Source: Copromyces sp. CBS 386.78
Lineage: Eukaryota > Ascomycota > Sordariomycetes > Sordariales > Sordariaceae
Length of the DNA: 64,000 bases
NCBI GenBank assembly: GCA_030685235.1
Contig: MU839168.1
Location: forward strand, 1-64,000
Direction of reading: 5' to 3'
The first letter of the stretch is position 1. Each line of letters begins with the position of its first letter. Of this stretch, positions 43,251-53,314 are shown in pieces. The notes beneath the pieces were generated by a model. That model saw only the letters and a program-made list of their open reading frames with translations, was not told where the DNA came from and did not search any database. A program made the position numbers and the translations under genes.

Positions 43251-45878
43251 CTATTTCCTGTCACCAAACAACCCCTTCTCCAAGAAACCGTCGGGAAGTG
43301 GCGCCCGTCTGAACTCCTCATCCTCAATATCATCAGGATCGACATACTTGCCATGACGGGGATCGTCCTGAAGCTCATCCATGAGATCGTTCATCTTGAC
43401 CTTCCTGCCATTCTTCGTCCGCCGCTCCACCGGCGCTCTGCCATTGGGATACCTCTCACTGGCAGCAAGGATTCTGTTCGTGTTAGGATCGACCGTAACC
43501 TCAACCACCCTAGGCTTCTTTTTGGAGCCAAGGCCAGCAAGTTCACGGGAGCGAACGCCGCCGTCGCCCGGGTTCTTGAGACCCGCAGCGAGCTTCGCGG
43601 CGTTCTTACCGGCCTTGCCTAGACGGATCTCGCGGCGGGTGCGTGTCTTAGCTCCGAGGGCCCACAGGTCACCCCACTTGGCCTTGCGGGCGTCGTGGTA
43701 CGCCTGCTTGGAGAAGGACTTGGGAACGACCCAGCGCTCGATGGTGCCAGCGGGCGTGCAGAGATCGAGCGTGACGTGGCCCTTGCTCTTGAGAGGCGGC
43801 ATGATGTTGCGGGGAAGGGAAAGGGCATGGGGGGTGCCGGCTTCGACGTCTTCGTAGCCCTTGAAGGCACGGTCAACGGCCTCTGGGCCTTGGAAGAACG
43901 ATGAGGCAGAATCGGTTACGTTAGACTCGGCGGAAGGTGGCCTGACTCCGTCTGGGTGGGCGCCTCTGCGAATGGCGATGTAGCTGAACTCGATATCCTC
44001 GTGGTTACGGTGCGAGGCTTGAAGGACTCTCTGAAGGAAGGAAGGGCGGATGAATCGTTGGCTGAAATGACAGAAGTCCCTGCGGCCCGCGCTCTCTCCG
44101 GGGGTGAGATACATGGGGCACTTGCTATGGTTCGTGCAAGGGGCAATGATATGGCCGGGCTCGCGGATGCGTCCTGATTCAGTGACCGCTGTCATATCCT
44201 CGCCTGCCTCTACAGGGACGGGCGGGATGATGAACTCGTTAAGCATGCGGTCGCGGACATCAGCCACAGCCTCGAAGCCTCGGGGGTGACCCTTCTCCAA
44301 AACGATGAGAACACCACCCTCGGGATTAAGCATGGTCCAAAGGTTGTCGATGAAGTCCTTGCGCTTGTAGGCTTTGTCGAGGGGCATCAGTTGGTGGGAA
44401 GCGATGATAACATCGAAAACCTTTTTCTGCCCAGATGCTCCATCAGAGTCGAGCATGCGCTCAGCCCCCTCGGCAGAATGCAGGTAATCGGGTAGTCGGG
44501 GAAGGAACGTTGTGTTGTGAAGGAACCGGGACACACGTTGACGCAAGTTCTCGGAACCTACAACGACAGTCTTCTTTCCAGGAGGGGCGCGACTTTCGTC
44601 AGCCTTGCCTTGCTCATGAAGAATCGCCCACTCCGCTTTTAGAACCTCCTGCCATGCAGCAAGACCCGCTCCACCAGCGCCGACGTCGAGAACTCGCGGG
44701 CCCGTACCGTTGGTTAGGAGTCCCTGAAGCCACTTAGAACCAAGGCGCTTGCGGATCTCAACCAAGATGCTGGTTGTAGTGGCATAAAGACCAGGGAGAA
44801 CAGTGCTGATATAGGTGTCTGCCTCGATCGCGCTCATCCTATGCTGGCCTGCCTGCATTGCGACAGGCTTCTGTCCCAGGTTCTTCTTCGTCGTCGGCGT
44901 CGCCGGTGAGTGTGGAAGTCCCGGACCACCGAATACCTCCTCAGCATGTTCGCGGATGTGGGTCGGGTTGGTGCGGCTGAGAAGATCTTTGATAGGCTCG
45001 GTGAAGGTTCTCTTAGGAAGAAGCAGTGTGCTCGGCTTGGTTTTGAAGATGCCGATGGCGGTAGCCGGATGAATTCTCTCGTTGACAGTTCGCTCAGGCA
45101 AGAGCCATTCTTCCTCCTCCTCTTCAACACCCTCTTCCTCCTCAAAGTGTTCCGTCTCTTCCTCTTGTAGAATCTCCTCTTCCTCCACAATATCCTCAAG
45201 CGGGCGAAGACTGGCCGCCTCAAAGTCCCTTTGCAGTCTCATAAGCGCAGCCATCTCGCGTTTGTTGTTGGCCGTTACATTTAGGTATTCAATCTGAGCC
45301 TCGGTAAGGGGGCGTAGTTCTGCAACGGATTCCACGTCGCTTTCCTCCACAGGAGGGTTCTCGATGGTATATTCGACCTCCTCGTACTCCCCAGATTCGG
45401 TTTCCATAAACAGAGTACGTTGGCTGTTTTGCCCTCCGACATTTACACCACCCAGCTGTGGTATTCCGACATCATCGGGTACGGTCTCGCGAAGTGGTGC
45501 GCCGTATAGTCGCTCGTAGATCTTGTATTCTTCTTCGGTGAAATAGCCATAGGGAAGCGTGTGCTTGAATGTTTGACGAGCTTGGCGTACGAACGTTTCG
45601 GCATCATAATCGGGGTCTTCGCGGAGTAGCTCGGGGTCTTCGGCTGGGGGTTCTGTCGAGGTCGCGCCGGCAGTGCTTTGTGTCGCTTCTTGGAAAACTG
45701 ATCTGGTCGAAGAAAGATGTCGAACAAGGCCGCGACGCGCTGCGGGACTGGTGGGAGATGGGTGTAAAAGTGGCCGGATAGCTACCCTGGTGCGCTGCTG
45801 CAGAAGAGCATCATAAAAGCTCAAGACCTGCTGCCTGCAGCCAGGGCATCGGTTCTGAAGTCTACCCGCCGAAAGCAT
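43251..45878 (-). CDS. RSM22: Mitochondrial ribosome assembly factor / methyltransferase-like Rsm22 (METTL17 family)
   Basis: One exon, 875 aa. The first 55 residues are basic with Ser and no acidic cluster, a mitochondrial presequence. Residues of about 215-260 form a very acidic tract (runs of Glu). A Rossmann methyltransferase core follows with RVLDVGAGGAGLAAWQEV near 397. Near 577-605 lies CTNHSKCPMY...RRDFCHFSQRF, which supplies cysteines that bind an iron-sulfur cluster in METTL17/Rsm22 proteins. The last 130 residues are basic and then acidic (RRTKNGRKVKMNDLMDELQD). Known members act on assembly of the small mitoribosomal subunit. Whether it methylates RNA is unresolved for the family. 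Fungal homologues are longer than human METTL17 because of the acidic insert and tail. Confidence 0.93.
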   Translation of the reverse strand: MLSAGRLQNRCPGCRQQVLSFYDALLQQRTRVAIRPLLHPSPTSPAARRGLVRHLSSTRSVFQEATQSTAGATSTEPPAEDPELLREDPDYDAETFVRQARQTFKHTLPYGYFTEEEYKIYERLYGAPLRETVPDDVGIPQLGGVNVGGQNSQRTLFMETESGEYEEVEYTIENPPVEESDVESVAELRPLTEAQIEYLNVTANNKREMAALMRLQRDFEAASLRPLEDIVEEEEILQEEETEHFEEEEGVEEEEEEWLLPERTVNERIHPATAIGIFKTKPSTLLLPKRTFTEPIKDLLSRTNPTHIREHAEEVFGGPGLPHSPATPTTKKNLGQKPVAMQAGQHRMSAIEADTYISTVLPGLYATTTSILVEIRKRLGSKWLQGLLTNGTGPRVLDVGAGGAGLAAWQEVLKAEWAILHEQGKADESRAPPGKKTVVVGSENLRQRVSRFLHNTTFLPRLPDYLHSAEGAERMLDSDGASGQKKVFDVIIASHQLMPLDKAYKRKDFIDNLWTMLNPEGGVLIVLEKGHPRGFEAVADVRDRMLNEFIIPPVPVEAGEDMTAVTESGRIREPGHIIAPCTNHSKCPMYLTPGESAGRRDFCHFSQRFIRPSFLQRVLQASHRNHEDIEFSYIAIRRGAHPDGVRPPSAESNVTDSASSFFQGPEAVDRAFKGYEDVEAGTPHALSLPRNIMPPLKSKGHVTLDLCTPAGTIERWVVPKSFSKQAYHDARKAKWGDLWALGAKTRTRREIRLGKAGKNAAKLAAGLKNPGDGGVRSRELAGLGSKKKPRVVEVTVDPNTNRILAASERYPNGRAPVERRTKNGRKVKMNDLMDELQDDPRHGKYVDPDDIEDEEFRRAPLPDGFLEKGLFGDRK

Positions 45879-46290
45879 TTTGAATCGCCGGGACTTGGGG
45901 ATATGTCTGGTCGAGGATATTCAGATGGAAGGTTTCAAAAACAAAAAATTGGAGATCTTCTTCGCAGAGAAGGGTCCTCTGACTAGCCTAGGTAAGTTTA
46001 GTGGATACACGGACCACACGTTCACACGTGACGGTAGCCTATCAACTGCCCCTTATTTACACGAAGAGGGGTGGTCACTGTGGCAACAATACAAGAAAAG
46101 GCAATGGATGGTACTATTCTGTCTTCTGATTAATAAGACGCATTATTCTCCAAAGGGGCAAAAGAAAACTGAAAAAAACCTGCGTGGACGAGACCAAAGA
46201 CCAAGTGTAGCCTTCCCAAACGCCCGCGACGCCCTTACTCCAGCATGCTACTGTACGCTTAACGACACCTTGCCAGCTCGGGTCACCAAC
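45879..46290. promoter_or_regulatory. Upstream region of RSM22 and 3' region of the thioredoxin gene
   Basis: Both flanking genes are on minus. An opposite-strand frame of 162 codons (45880-46368) runs through here and into the thioredoxin exon without any domain, so it is taken as chance. No specific site recognised. Confidence 0.5.
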
Positions 46291-47100
46291 TTAATTGCCC
46301 AGGTCAGACAACGTCTTGAACTTGGCGCCGGGCGCAGGCCTTTTCCCAGCAGAACTGCCCGTAGATGACTGTGCTTGTGGTGGCGGGTTCTTCTTGTTGA
46401 ACGGGGAGTTCTCGGCCGCCTTGTATGGGTCAAGCTGAAAGCGGGCCTTGTTAGCATGTTCTGCTGAAAGACTCCAAAGGGACCTTAATGAATGATGATT
46501 TCGTACCGAAAACAGCGAAGTGACATAAAGTCCAATAAAAGCGATGATTGCGTTGATCAGGTTCGTGATATCCCACTTCCACGGGCGAGCCACCGATGTC
46601 CCGGGGCGGGACCCGGCTACTCCACTGCCCCCGAGTCGGTGTCCGGTGGCCTTGAATACAGCACCACCGCCCGCAGCCCCGCCGGCGAGCTTGACAGCCT
46701 TATCAACAGCGGCGGTAAGAGCTGGTGGGTTGGCTCCCTGAATGGTTTCGATCACAGAGCCGTTGTGCAGAATAAGGAAGGTCGGCATGGCGCGCACGCC
46801 GTACTGTTGTGCCACTTCCTGTTGACTGTCGACGTCGATCTTGCAAAAAGTAATCTTGTTGGGCTTGGAGTATTTAGTCGACAGCGACTCAAACACTGGG
46901 GCGATCATCTTGCAAGGACCACACCAGTCGGCGTAGACTAGAGAATGTCAGCGACATTGTCATGGCACTTGTTTTGCAGAGTCGTCCTCATTCATGAAGG
47001 GTGGAGAGTGAAGTGACCTACAGTCCGCGACCACAATGGCTGAAGAGCTAAGGATCTGGCGCCATTGCGTTGAAGATCCGACTTTGACCGTAGCACTCAT
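46291..47100 (-). CDS. Thioredoxin-domain protein with C-terminal membrane anchor
   Basis: Exons on minus are 47100-47022, 46937-46507 and 46434-46291, giving 217 aa. Introns are 84 nt (GTAGGT...CTAG) and 72 nt (GTACGA, branch GCTAAC, TTTCAG). The second junction joins TSLFS to LDPYKAAENSPFN. The redox site WCGPCK is at 31-36 in a complete thioredoxin fold (FYADWCGPCK, KIDVDSQQEVAQQYGVRAMP, TFLILHNG). After a Gly/Ala-rich linker, residues of about 150-168 (NLINAIIAFIGLYVTSLFS) form one membrane span, and a proline-rich tail follows. Such anchored thioredoxins are common in filamentous ascomycetes. The membrane it sits in is not evident, as no N-terminal signal is present. It is divergent from the SPOUT methyltransferase gene, 442 bp away. 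Confidence 0.93.
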
Positions 47101-47542
47101 TTTGATATCTAAGTGTTTTGAAGGTTTCTCGTTATTGGTTATCTCAGAGGGATGATGTTTGGTGCAGTCGCAGTGATAGATGTGTTCTCGTGATCTGGCC
47201 TTTCTGTGTACCTTATCCGCGATGACGACGGTGTACGCGCTGTTATACAAGGGAGTTGCTAAGGAAAGGCCAATGAATGCCCCGGCTGTCGTTTGCTGGT
47301 ATTCCCGGGTTAGGGTTATGATCAAGGTTCTAGATTCCCTTTGGCGGGCAGATAAGCAGGGCGGTCAAGATATCCATTTCAGGATCATCTGCGAATTGGC
47401 GGCAGAATTCCAGAACGGCTTTCCAAAAACTCGTGTCTCGTCGTCGCCGTCCGCGCAACGACTGGATCTGCTGTACAGCTCATTCATCCACCCCATTTCC
47501 CCCAATCGATTGTTCTGTAACCACTCAGACACTTACTCCAAG
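47101..47542. promoter_or_regulatory. Bidirectional promoter region, thioredoxin (-) and SPOUT methyltransferase (+)
   Basis: The 442 bp lie between two start codons pointing away from each other. Frames crossing it are short and without domains. No TATA box or known factor site stands out. Confidence 0.55.
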
Positions 47543-48978
47543 ATGGGACCCCCACAAGATCATTCATACAAGGTAAGTTTTGGCTAGTTTGTGTTGATGA
47601 AGAGCTTCGGTGCAAATGAGTCGGGTACTTGGTTATCCCAGCCATGATATCATGCCCCAGCGCGTGGTGGTGATGGAGTTCATGGAAGTGGTGTTGGTAT
47701 TGACGATACTGGCTTATAACATTGGGAGATTTTCAAGACAGGATTCTATTCCCGTCCAGCCTGATGCCTTCATATCGTCTGTTGCTTCCTTCAATGGCCG
47801 TTCCCTTTGTTTATCTTGCACGAGTTCTCTCCCATCACTCTTTCTCTACCAGTGACCTGATTGCACTACAAGACAACTAACCTTCGATATAGAGACGTCG
47901 CATTGATGCCGACGAGACTCCTAGTTCTGGACGCCAGCCATCATCCCTCAGCGCAGCATCCGCCAAGCCAGCACGTTTCAAGCCTACCGCCGCGAGAGAC
48001 TGGACCATTTCAGTCGCAGTACCTACCAGTGTCATCACCGATTGCGTGACCCGTGAACAAAGGACAACATGGGCAGGCCGTATCGCGAGGGCCTGCGCGG
48101 TTTTCTCCGTTGACGAGGTTGTCATTTACGACGACAGCCCGGTCGAGTCTCGCCCTGCCAGCACCGATCACGAAGGCTATACCGGCGATGTCGAGCCCGC
48201 ACACTTCCTTGAGCATCTCCTCAACTACCTCGAAACACCGCCCTTTATGCGCAAGCTCTTGTTCCCCATGCACCCAAACCTCAGGTCTCAGGGCTTGCTT
48301 CCCAACCTCGACATGCCACACCATCCGTACAAGGGCGAGTGGATGCCGTATCGCGAAGGCTTGACACTGGAGGCTCAGCCCAAGGGCGGCAAGGGGTAAG
48401 CTTTCCCCAGGTTGAGGGTGTTCCTGGTGCAGACAAAATAAGTGAACTAACAGCATTGTAGAACCGTTGTCGACATTGGCCTCGAAGAGACAGTCACCAT
48501 TGACGAGGAGCTCCCTCCCAAGACACGAGTCACATTGAAGATGCCCGTCGGCGAATACGGATCCCCAGAGCCCATTCATCCCGCGGTTCCCAGGACTGAA
48601 GGCGGTTACTTCTGGGGTTACACGGTCCGCAAGGCCGCGACACTGTCCGATGTGTTCACTCAGAGTCCTTACGAGGAAGGTTATGATTTGTCCATCGGTA
48701 CATCAGAGCGTGGCCAGTCCCTCCACAGAGCTTTCCCCGAGCACAAGGAGGCCAACTTCACCCATCTTCTTGTCGCATTTGGCGGCCCCCGCGGTCTCGA
48801 ATACGCTGCCATGAACGACCCCGAGCTGAGCAAGATCGGCATTCACGGTCCCCGGACGAAGGAGCTGTTCGAGCACTGGGTTAACGTCCTGCCAAACCAG
48901 GGTAGCAGAGGTATCAGAACCGATGAGGCTATGTTGATAGCCCTCACCGGTCTCAGGAGGTTGTGGGATAACAGCTGA
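47543..48978 (+). CDS. SPOUT-fold RNA methyltransferase (DUF171, C9orf114/SPOUT1 family)
   Basis: A predicted nuclear/nucleolar RNA methyltransferase. Exons 47543-47572, 47893-48395 and 48462-48978 give 349 aa. The first exon encodes only MGPPQDHSYK. The first intron is long for this genome (320 nt, branch AACTAACC, acceptor ATATAG), and its join creates a basic KRRR stretch, a likely nuclear signal. The second intron is 66 nt (GTAAGC...TGTAG). Motifs: TISVAVPTSVI at the start of the fold, RIARACAVFSVDEVVIYDD, THLLVAFGGPRGLEYA for the SAM loop, and LPNQGSRGIRTDEAMLIAL for the C-terminal knot. The first exon is the least certain part, as it rests only on the splice fit and a good ATG context (AAGATGG). 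Confidence 0.9.
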
Positions 48979-50772
48979 GCGAACTAGGCTTTTGTTTTAA
49001 CTTTAGGATTTTAGCGTTTAATATTGGCATACCCATTGCAGCTGTCAGGAATCATCATGTTTTCCAGATATCGATACCGTACTGTTGACATACATGATAG
49101 GAGCGGGGAGGCCGCTAGAGATAAGTGCGATCGACTTCTCATCCTCAACACTCCTTGAATGCCATTGATGCTTCAGCGAGGGGAGCACAAGCAAGCTGAT
49201 CATGCTGAATTATGTATGGAAGGCCCAAGAGTCTGACGGTGAAAGCAAGAGGCAAAGGGGATATCTCAGGCCAGACTCATGGCAAAGTAGGACCACATGT
49301 CCCACATATCTTGATCAGTTGAAGAGTTGTATAGCCAGGTCTCGGAAACCCAAAGCAGGAGGATATCACCTTTGACGCATTTGAGGCACAATCCCACTAC
49401 CGCTTCGACTCACTCGATTTGTTTTTACTCAAGCCAATCCTGTTACTGGATCGAACTTGATTATTTTATCGTTCGAGAAACCTCGCGACCCGCATCAGCT
49501 CACCAGTAGATTGGTCGAAACCAGTTATACCCGGCGCTACACCTGTTTGAGCAAAAACAAATCGAGTGAGTCGAAGCGGTAGGGATCTGTGGTCAAATCT
49601 TTACTCGGGTTCTGTTGTAAACTTCCATGTCATATCAGAAGGTGTAAATAAGAGGTGGGTATAGTATACTGTGTGCTATGTGTGTAGTTAGCTTCTCAGA
49701 GTAGGGCGTGAACGTAAATTCGCAACAAAAAGTGATGCCAAGGCTGCATCCCGTCTTTAGCGCGAATCAAGCCCGCTGTGGAGTTCAAGCGTAAAGGAAC
49801 GGGACGGTGGAGATTTCTTGGTATGTACCTACCTTTTGACACTTTCCAATTCCTGCCCCAAAGCTAGACCACTTCTTGCACTTTGTCTACCCGTTTCGAG
49901 AGAAGGTTATCACGGTTGTAACCTTCAGAAACAGCTATCACAATGACTGCCTTTGCTATTGGTCCTGTTGACCTTGGAATCCAGAGAGGGCACCCCTGGA
50001 TTTTTGTATCACAGTGTCACAGTCACTATGTAGGTAACTTGACGCGTGCCTGGATGGTTCCTTCTCTAGGCCGGTCGTGGTAGCGTAGGCACGGCATGCT
50101 AGCGTGCAAGGAGCGTACAGAAAATTGTTGGACTAACGAAACCTTCAGAAAGCGAACTATCGGATCCACAGCGCGCAAAAAATGAGACCGGAGGCGGGAA
50201 GGAGTCGGCGACGTTGTCGGTTTCCGGGGGAAGTTGAAGGCGACTTCCGTCCGTTCTGACTCTATACTCCACTTTCCGGAACCTACCGGTGACCGGCATC
50301 ACACTCATACTGTCCGGAAGAGACTCACCGAACCGGGCATCGCCATCGATCAGTTGCTGGCGATTTTGAGACACCCTTGTCAACCAATCGCATACGTACA
50401 AAACGGGGATCCACAAGTCAACATCCCCGCTCTGACAGTGCTCGGCTGCTCGCCCACCGAGATCCTGAGAACCAGGGACGGCCTTGATCAGCAATTTCAC
50501 GCTAGACCGTATCAAGTCCAATAGTCTGGGGAAATGGAAAACCAAAAATAAACCACCACTTACCCGAACATACCGTAGCAGCAGTGGCCAACCAGTGTGT
50601 GATGTGGCACACACTCAACAGAGGTTCATCCGAAAACGAGCAGATCCGAGTTTCTGACCTGCCCCACGGTTCACTTTCCCATCACCCACACGCAATAGCA
50701 TTCACACAGCGTCACATAACGAATTATCGATCCATATCAGAGGAGCCAAGACAAACCACTGCAAGCACCGAC
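48979..50772. other. Intergenic between the SPOUT gene and the octanoyltransferase; carries an inverted-repeat element
   Basis: The main structure is the pair of 36-base arms at 49397-49582, listed separately. The last 170 bases form the leader of the octanoyltransferase gene. They include an in-frame ATG at 50602 that could give a longer N-terminus. Other frames are short or antisense and without domains. Confidence 0.55.
49397..49582. mobile_element. Candidate TA-flanked MITE or hairpin element
   Basis: Left arm 49397-49432 and right arm 49547-49582 are reverse complements at 35 of 36 positions, with a 114-base spacer. Each arm includes a TA next to its outer end. Taken as the target duplication, this leaves an element of about 180 bp starting CCGCTTCGACTCACTCG. 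That layout is typical of Tc1/mariner-derived MITEs. Similarity between the arms continues weakly outward for another 25 bases. There is no coding capacity. A transcribed hairpin of this size could also feed small-RNA production. Confidence 0.7.
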
Positions 50773-51843
50773 ATGCGTCTCCTCCACCTCCGCCTACCCT
50801 ACCGGGCCCCCTCCCTCTACCCCCCCTACGCCCTAGCCTCCCGCCTGCAAGACCATCTCCGCCGCTCCCTCCTCGATCTCAAGGACAACCGCCCCGGTTC
50901 AAAATCTTACACGCCAACGCTAATCTCCTTCACGCCCCTACCCACCTACACTTTGGGTCGGCGACAAACCAGTCCACTAAGCGATGATGAAGCAGCCCGA
51001 TTGTCAGCTCCCGTACACTTTCCCATTGGATCATCATCACCATCAAATAAAATAGACGGGAAAGATGATGGCTCGGAGACAGTCAAACTCCCAGTCTCAA
51101 TCCTCCACTCTCCCCGCGGCGGGCTAACTACCTACCACGGGCCCGGGCAGGTCGTCCTCTGGCCGATTTTGGATTTGGTCTCGCAGCAGCATAACAAGTA
51201 TACGGTGCGGTGCTACACCCGTTTACTAGAAAAGACAACCATTGCTACCCTGCTGAAAAGTTTTGGGCTGAAGGCTTTCACGACGGAGGATCCGGGGGTT
51301 TGGGTTAGGAGTGGTGCTGCTTGGACACCATCGGCATCATTGGCAGCAGAAGGGGAGGAGGATTGTGCGCTAGCTGGGACTGGGGAGACTGTTGAGAGCG
51401 GCGAAGGTGAGAACGGGAACCTAGCCAAAATCGCCGCCCTAGGCGTCCACCTCCGCCGGCACGTCTCCGGCCTCGGCACGGCCATCAACGTGGACATGCC
51501 CGGCCCGGAAGTCACTTCGGAGGCATTAAACCCCTGGGCGAGGTTTGTGGCGTGCGGGTTGGAAGGGAAGACGGTGACGAGTATTAGGGGGGAGTTGGTC
51601 AAGTCTAACGAAGCTAAGACTGAGGACTACGAGGGTATGTTGAACCCGCCTGTTGTGGCCGATCAATGGGCGGAGAACTTGGCCAGGAATATTGGTGTTG
51701 AGGAGGTGCAGACCGTGGGAGAGGAGGAAGTGGTGAGGTTGTTGGAGGAGTTGGTTAGTGGGAAGGTTACGGAAAGTGAGCAAGATAAGGTGAGCGAAGA
51801 GGAGAGGAAGTTTGTGAGGCTGATGAGGGAGATGTTGGATTAG
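50773..51843 (+). CDS. LIP2: Lipoyl(octanoyl) transferase (LipB/Lip2)
   Basis: Transfers octanoyl from mitochondrial acyl carrier protein to lipoyl domains, the first step of lipoic acid attachment. One exon, 356 aa. Motifs: TYTLGRRQ near 58; SPRGGLTTYHGPGQVVLWP near 114-132; KIAALGVHLRRHVSGLGTAI near 216-235 with the catalytic Lys; and FVACGLEGKTVTS near 256 with the catalytic Cys. Between the second and third motifs lies an insert of about 45 residues (ASLAAEGEEDCALAGTGE), and the C-terminal 80 residues extend beyond bacterial LipB. The N-terminus MRLLHLRLPYRAP could serve in mitochondrial import. An in-frame ATG at 50602 would add 57 residues. I prefer 50773 because homology-like sequence begins there. 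Confidence 0.94.
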   Translation: MRLLHLRLPYRAPSLYPPYALASRLQDHLRRSLLDLKDNRPGSKSYTPTLISFTPLPTYTLGRRQTSPLSDDEAARLSAPVHFPIGSSSPSNKIDGKDDGSETVKLPVSILHSPRGGLTTYHGPGQVVLWPILDLVSQQHNKYTVRCYTRLLEKTTIATLLKSFGLKAFTTEDPGVWVRSGAAWTPSASLAAEGEEDCALAGTGETVESGEGENGNLAKIAALGVHLRRHVSGLGTAINVDMPGPEVTSEALNPWARFVACGLEGKTVTSIRGELVKSNEAKTEDYEGMLNPPVVADQWAENLARNIGVEEVQTVGEEEVVRLLEELVSGKVTESEQDKVSEEERKFVRLMREMLD

Positions 51844-52012
51844 CAGAAGGATAGGGAAAGATAATTGCGGAGAAAATGGCTGGAAATAGGAAGTAGGTTT
51901 TTACTGAACTCTATTAAATGAGGGTGAGTGATTGTATGTGTACGTGTACAAAATCATGCATGTATATGATTACCTAGACAAAGGCATGGAAAAGTATAGC
52001 ACAGTTTAGCAT

Positions 52013-52372
52013 TCACTGGTCACAAGCCTTGTGTTTATGATAAACAAACAGTACTGTGCCAATGGTGGCAAGCAAGGATGTCAGCAACCCTTCCAGTAAG
52101 ATTAGTATCCGAAGAGAGGGACGGGAGTGAATGATGACGGGCTTTTCTTCATCTCTCCAGACGTTGATCTGTTGCCTCTTTCGCGAGTCTGGCTGGGAGC
52201 ACCTGAAAGGACTTCCTTCAGACTCCAAACAATCATTTAGCGAGGCATCGAAATGAAGGTTCCTTTTCAGAAAACATGCAAACTCATGCATGTTTTCTGT
52301 CCGCATTTCATAACTAATCAGCAGATAAGTAAAAGCCGATACAACCATTCCAAGCCCCACCATTCTTTTCAT
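52013..52372 (-). CDS. Possible small two-pass membrane protein
   Basis: Not recognised. 119 aa in one exon. The frame extends further upstream, but only from a GTG codon, so the ATG at 52372 is taken. Residues of about 5-20 (VGLGMVVSAFTYLLIS) and 93-110 (LLEGLLTSLLATIGTVLF) are hydrophobic and long enough to span a membrane. The loop between them has Cys-containing segments (EFACFLKRN, LNDCLE, FRCSQPD), and the tail YHKHKACDQ is basic. It lies between the convergent octanoyltransferase and otubain genes, so it could also be a chance frame in their 3' regions. No splice site or homologue supports it. Confidence 0.35.
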   Translation of the reverse strand: MKRMVGLGMVVSAFTYLLISYEMRTENMHEFACFLKRNLHFDASLNDCLESEGSPFRCSQPDSRKRQQINVWRDEEKPVIIHSRPSLRILILLEGLLTSLLATIGTVLFVYHKHKACDQ

Positions 52373-53314
52373 TCCAAACCCCTTGCGAACCCGGCTCTCC
52401 TGACACGAGAAAGCAACAAAAGCCACGGCAGCACACGGGCTGGCTCACCGGTTCATGTACCCGAAAACCACAGCCCCCCTTCCCCCCCACCCCCTTCTCC
52501 CCTCCTCTTTGCTTTAGCTCCAGGTCCTCCGATATCCCATCTAAGTACCACCACACCACGACGGCACACGACACGGCACAGGCACGACACAACCTGTCAT
52601 GCTCATGCTTGATGAAGTGTCACTCCTCCCATTGGAGATTTGCACCTTGCAGTTGCAGATTCTTTAGCGCTTACCCATCCATCCGTGTCTTTTGTGTGCT
52701 TCCAGAATGATTATTGTACGTATCCAGGCCGGAAGGCAAGGTAAGTAGATACTTGGCTGATACATACTCGCGTCGCATTGATCGTCAAATATGGCGGTTG
52801 TGCCATGCCTGCCATGGTACAGGAGGTCCAGGTGGCTGGTTGATGCTGATCTTCCAACATACTTTTTTTGCCTAGAAAATGCAACTGACTGTAATGCAAT
52901 GATTGTGCGAGAGCGAAAAAGGGTGACAAAGTCAGAAACAGAGTCAAACAGTCGCAGTTTTAAAAATCATATTTGCGCCGGCTAAGCTTCCACAACAAGA
53001 ACGCTCGTCGCTTTTGAAAGTGTCTCGCCCTTCTCTCTCCTTCTCTCTCCTTCTCTCTTGAACTCCTCTCTCTGTGTAACCCTGTTGCTCAGGCCCCCTA
53101 ACCTTTGTGAAAAGGACAAGGAAAAAACATGATATGAAGAACCAAACTCCCCGAATGCAGGCCGCCGTATTAAAACCCCGGAGCAAGCGTAATGTTTATC
53201 GTCCAGTTCCGTATGTGTAAGTGAAAAGCGTAGGCACCTCCTCATGACGCTTTTCCGTATGCTTCCATCCCACTAGTTCAACCGTAATGCTCGCCCTCTC
53301 CACGGTAAACCCAT
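52373..53314. other. Intergenic 3' of the otubain gene; no supported gene
   Basis: It includes a C-run region at 52480-52505 and a pyrimidine tract at 53025-53060 made of three tandem TTCTCTCTCC-like units. The tract lies downstream of the otubain stop. Frames here are short and without domains. Confidence 0.5.
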
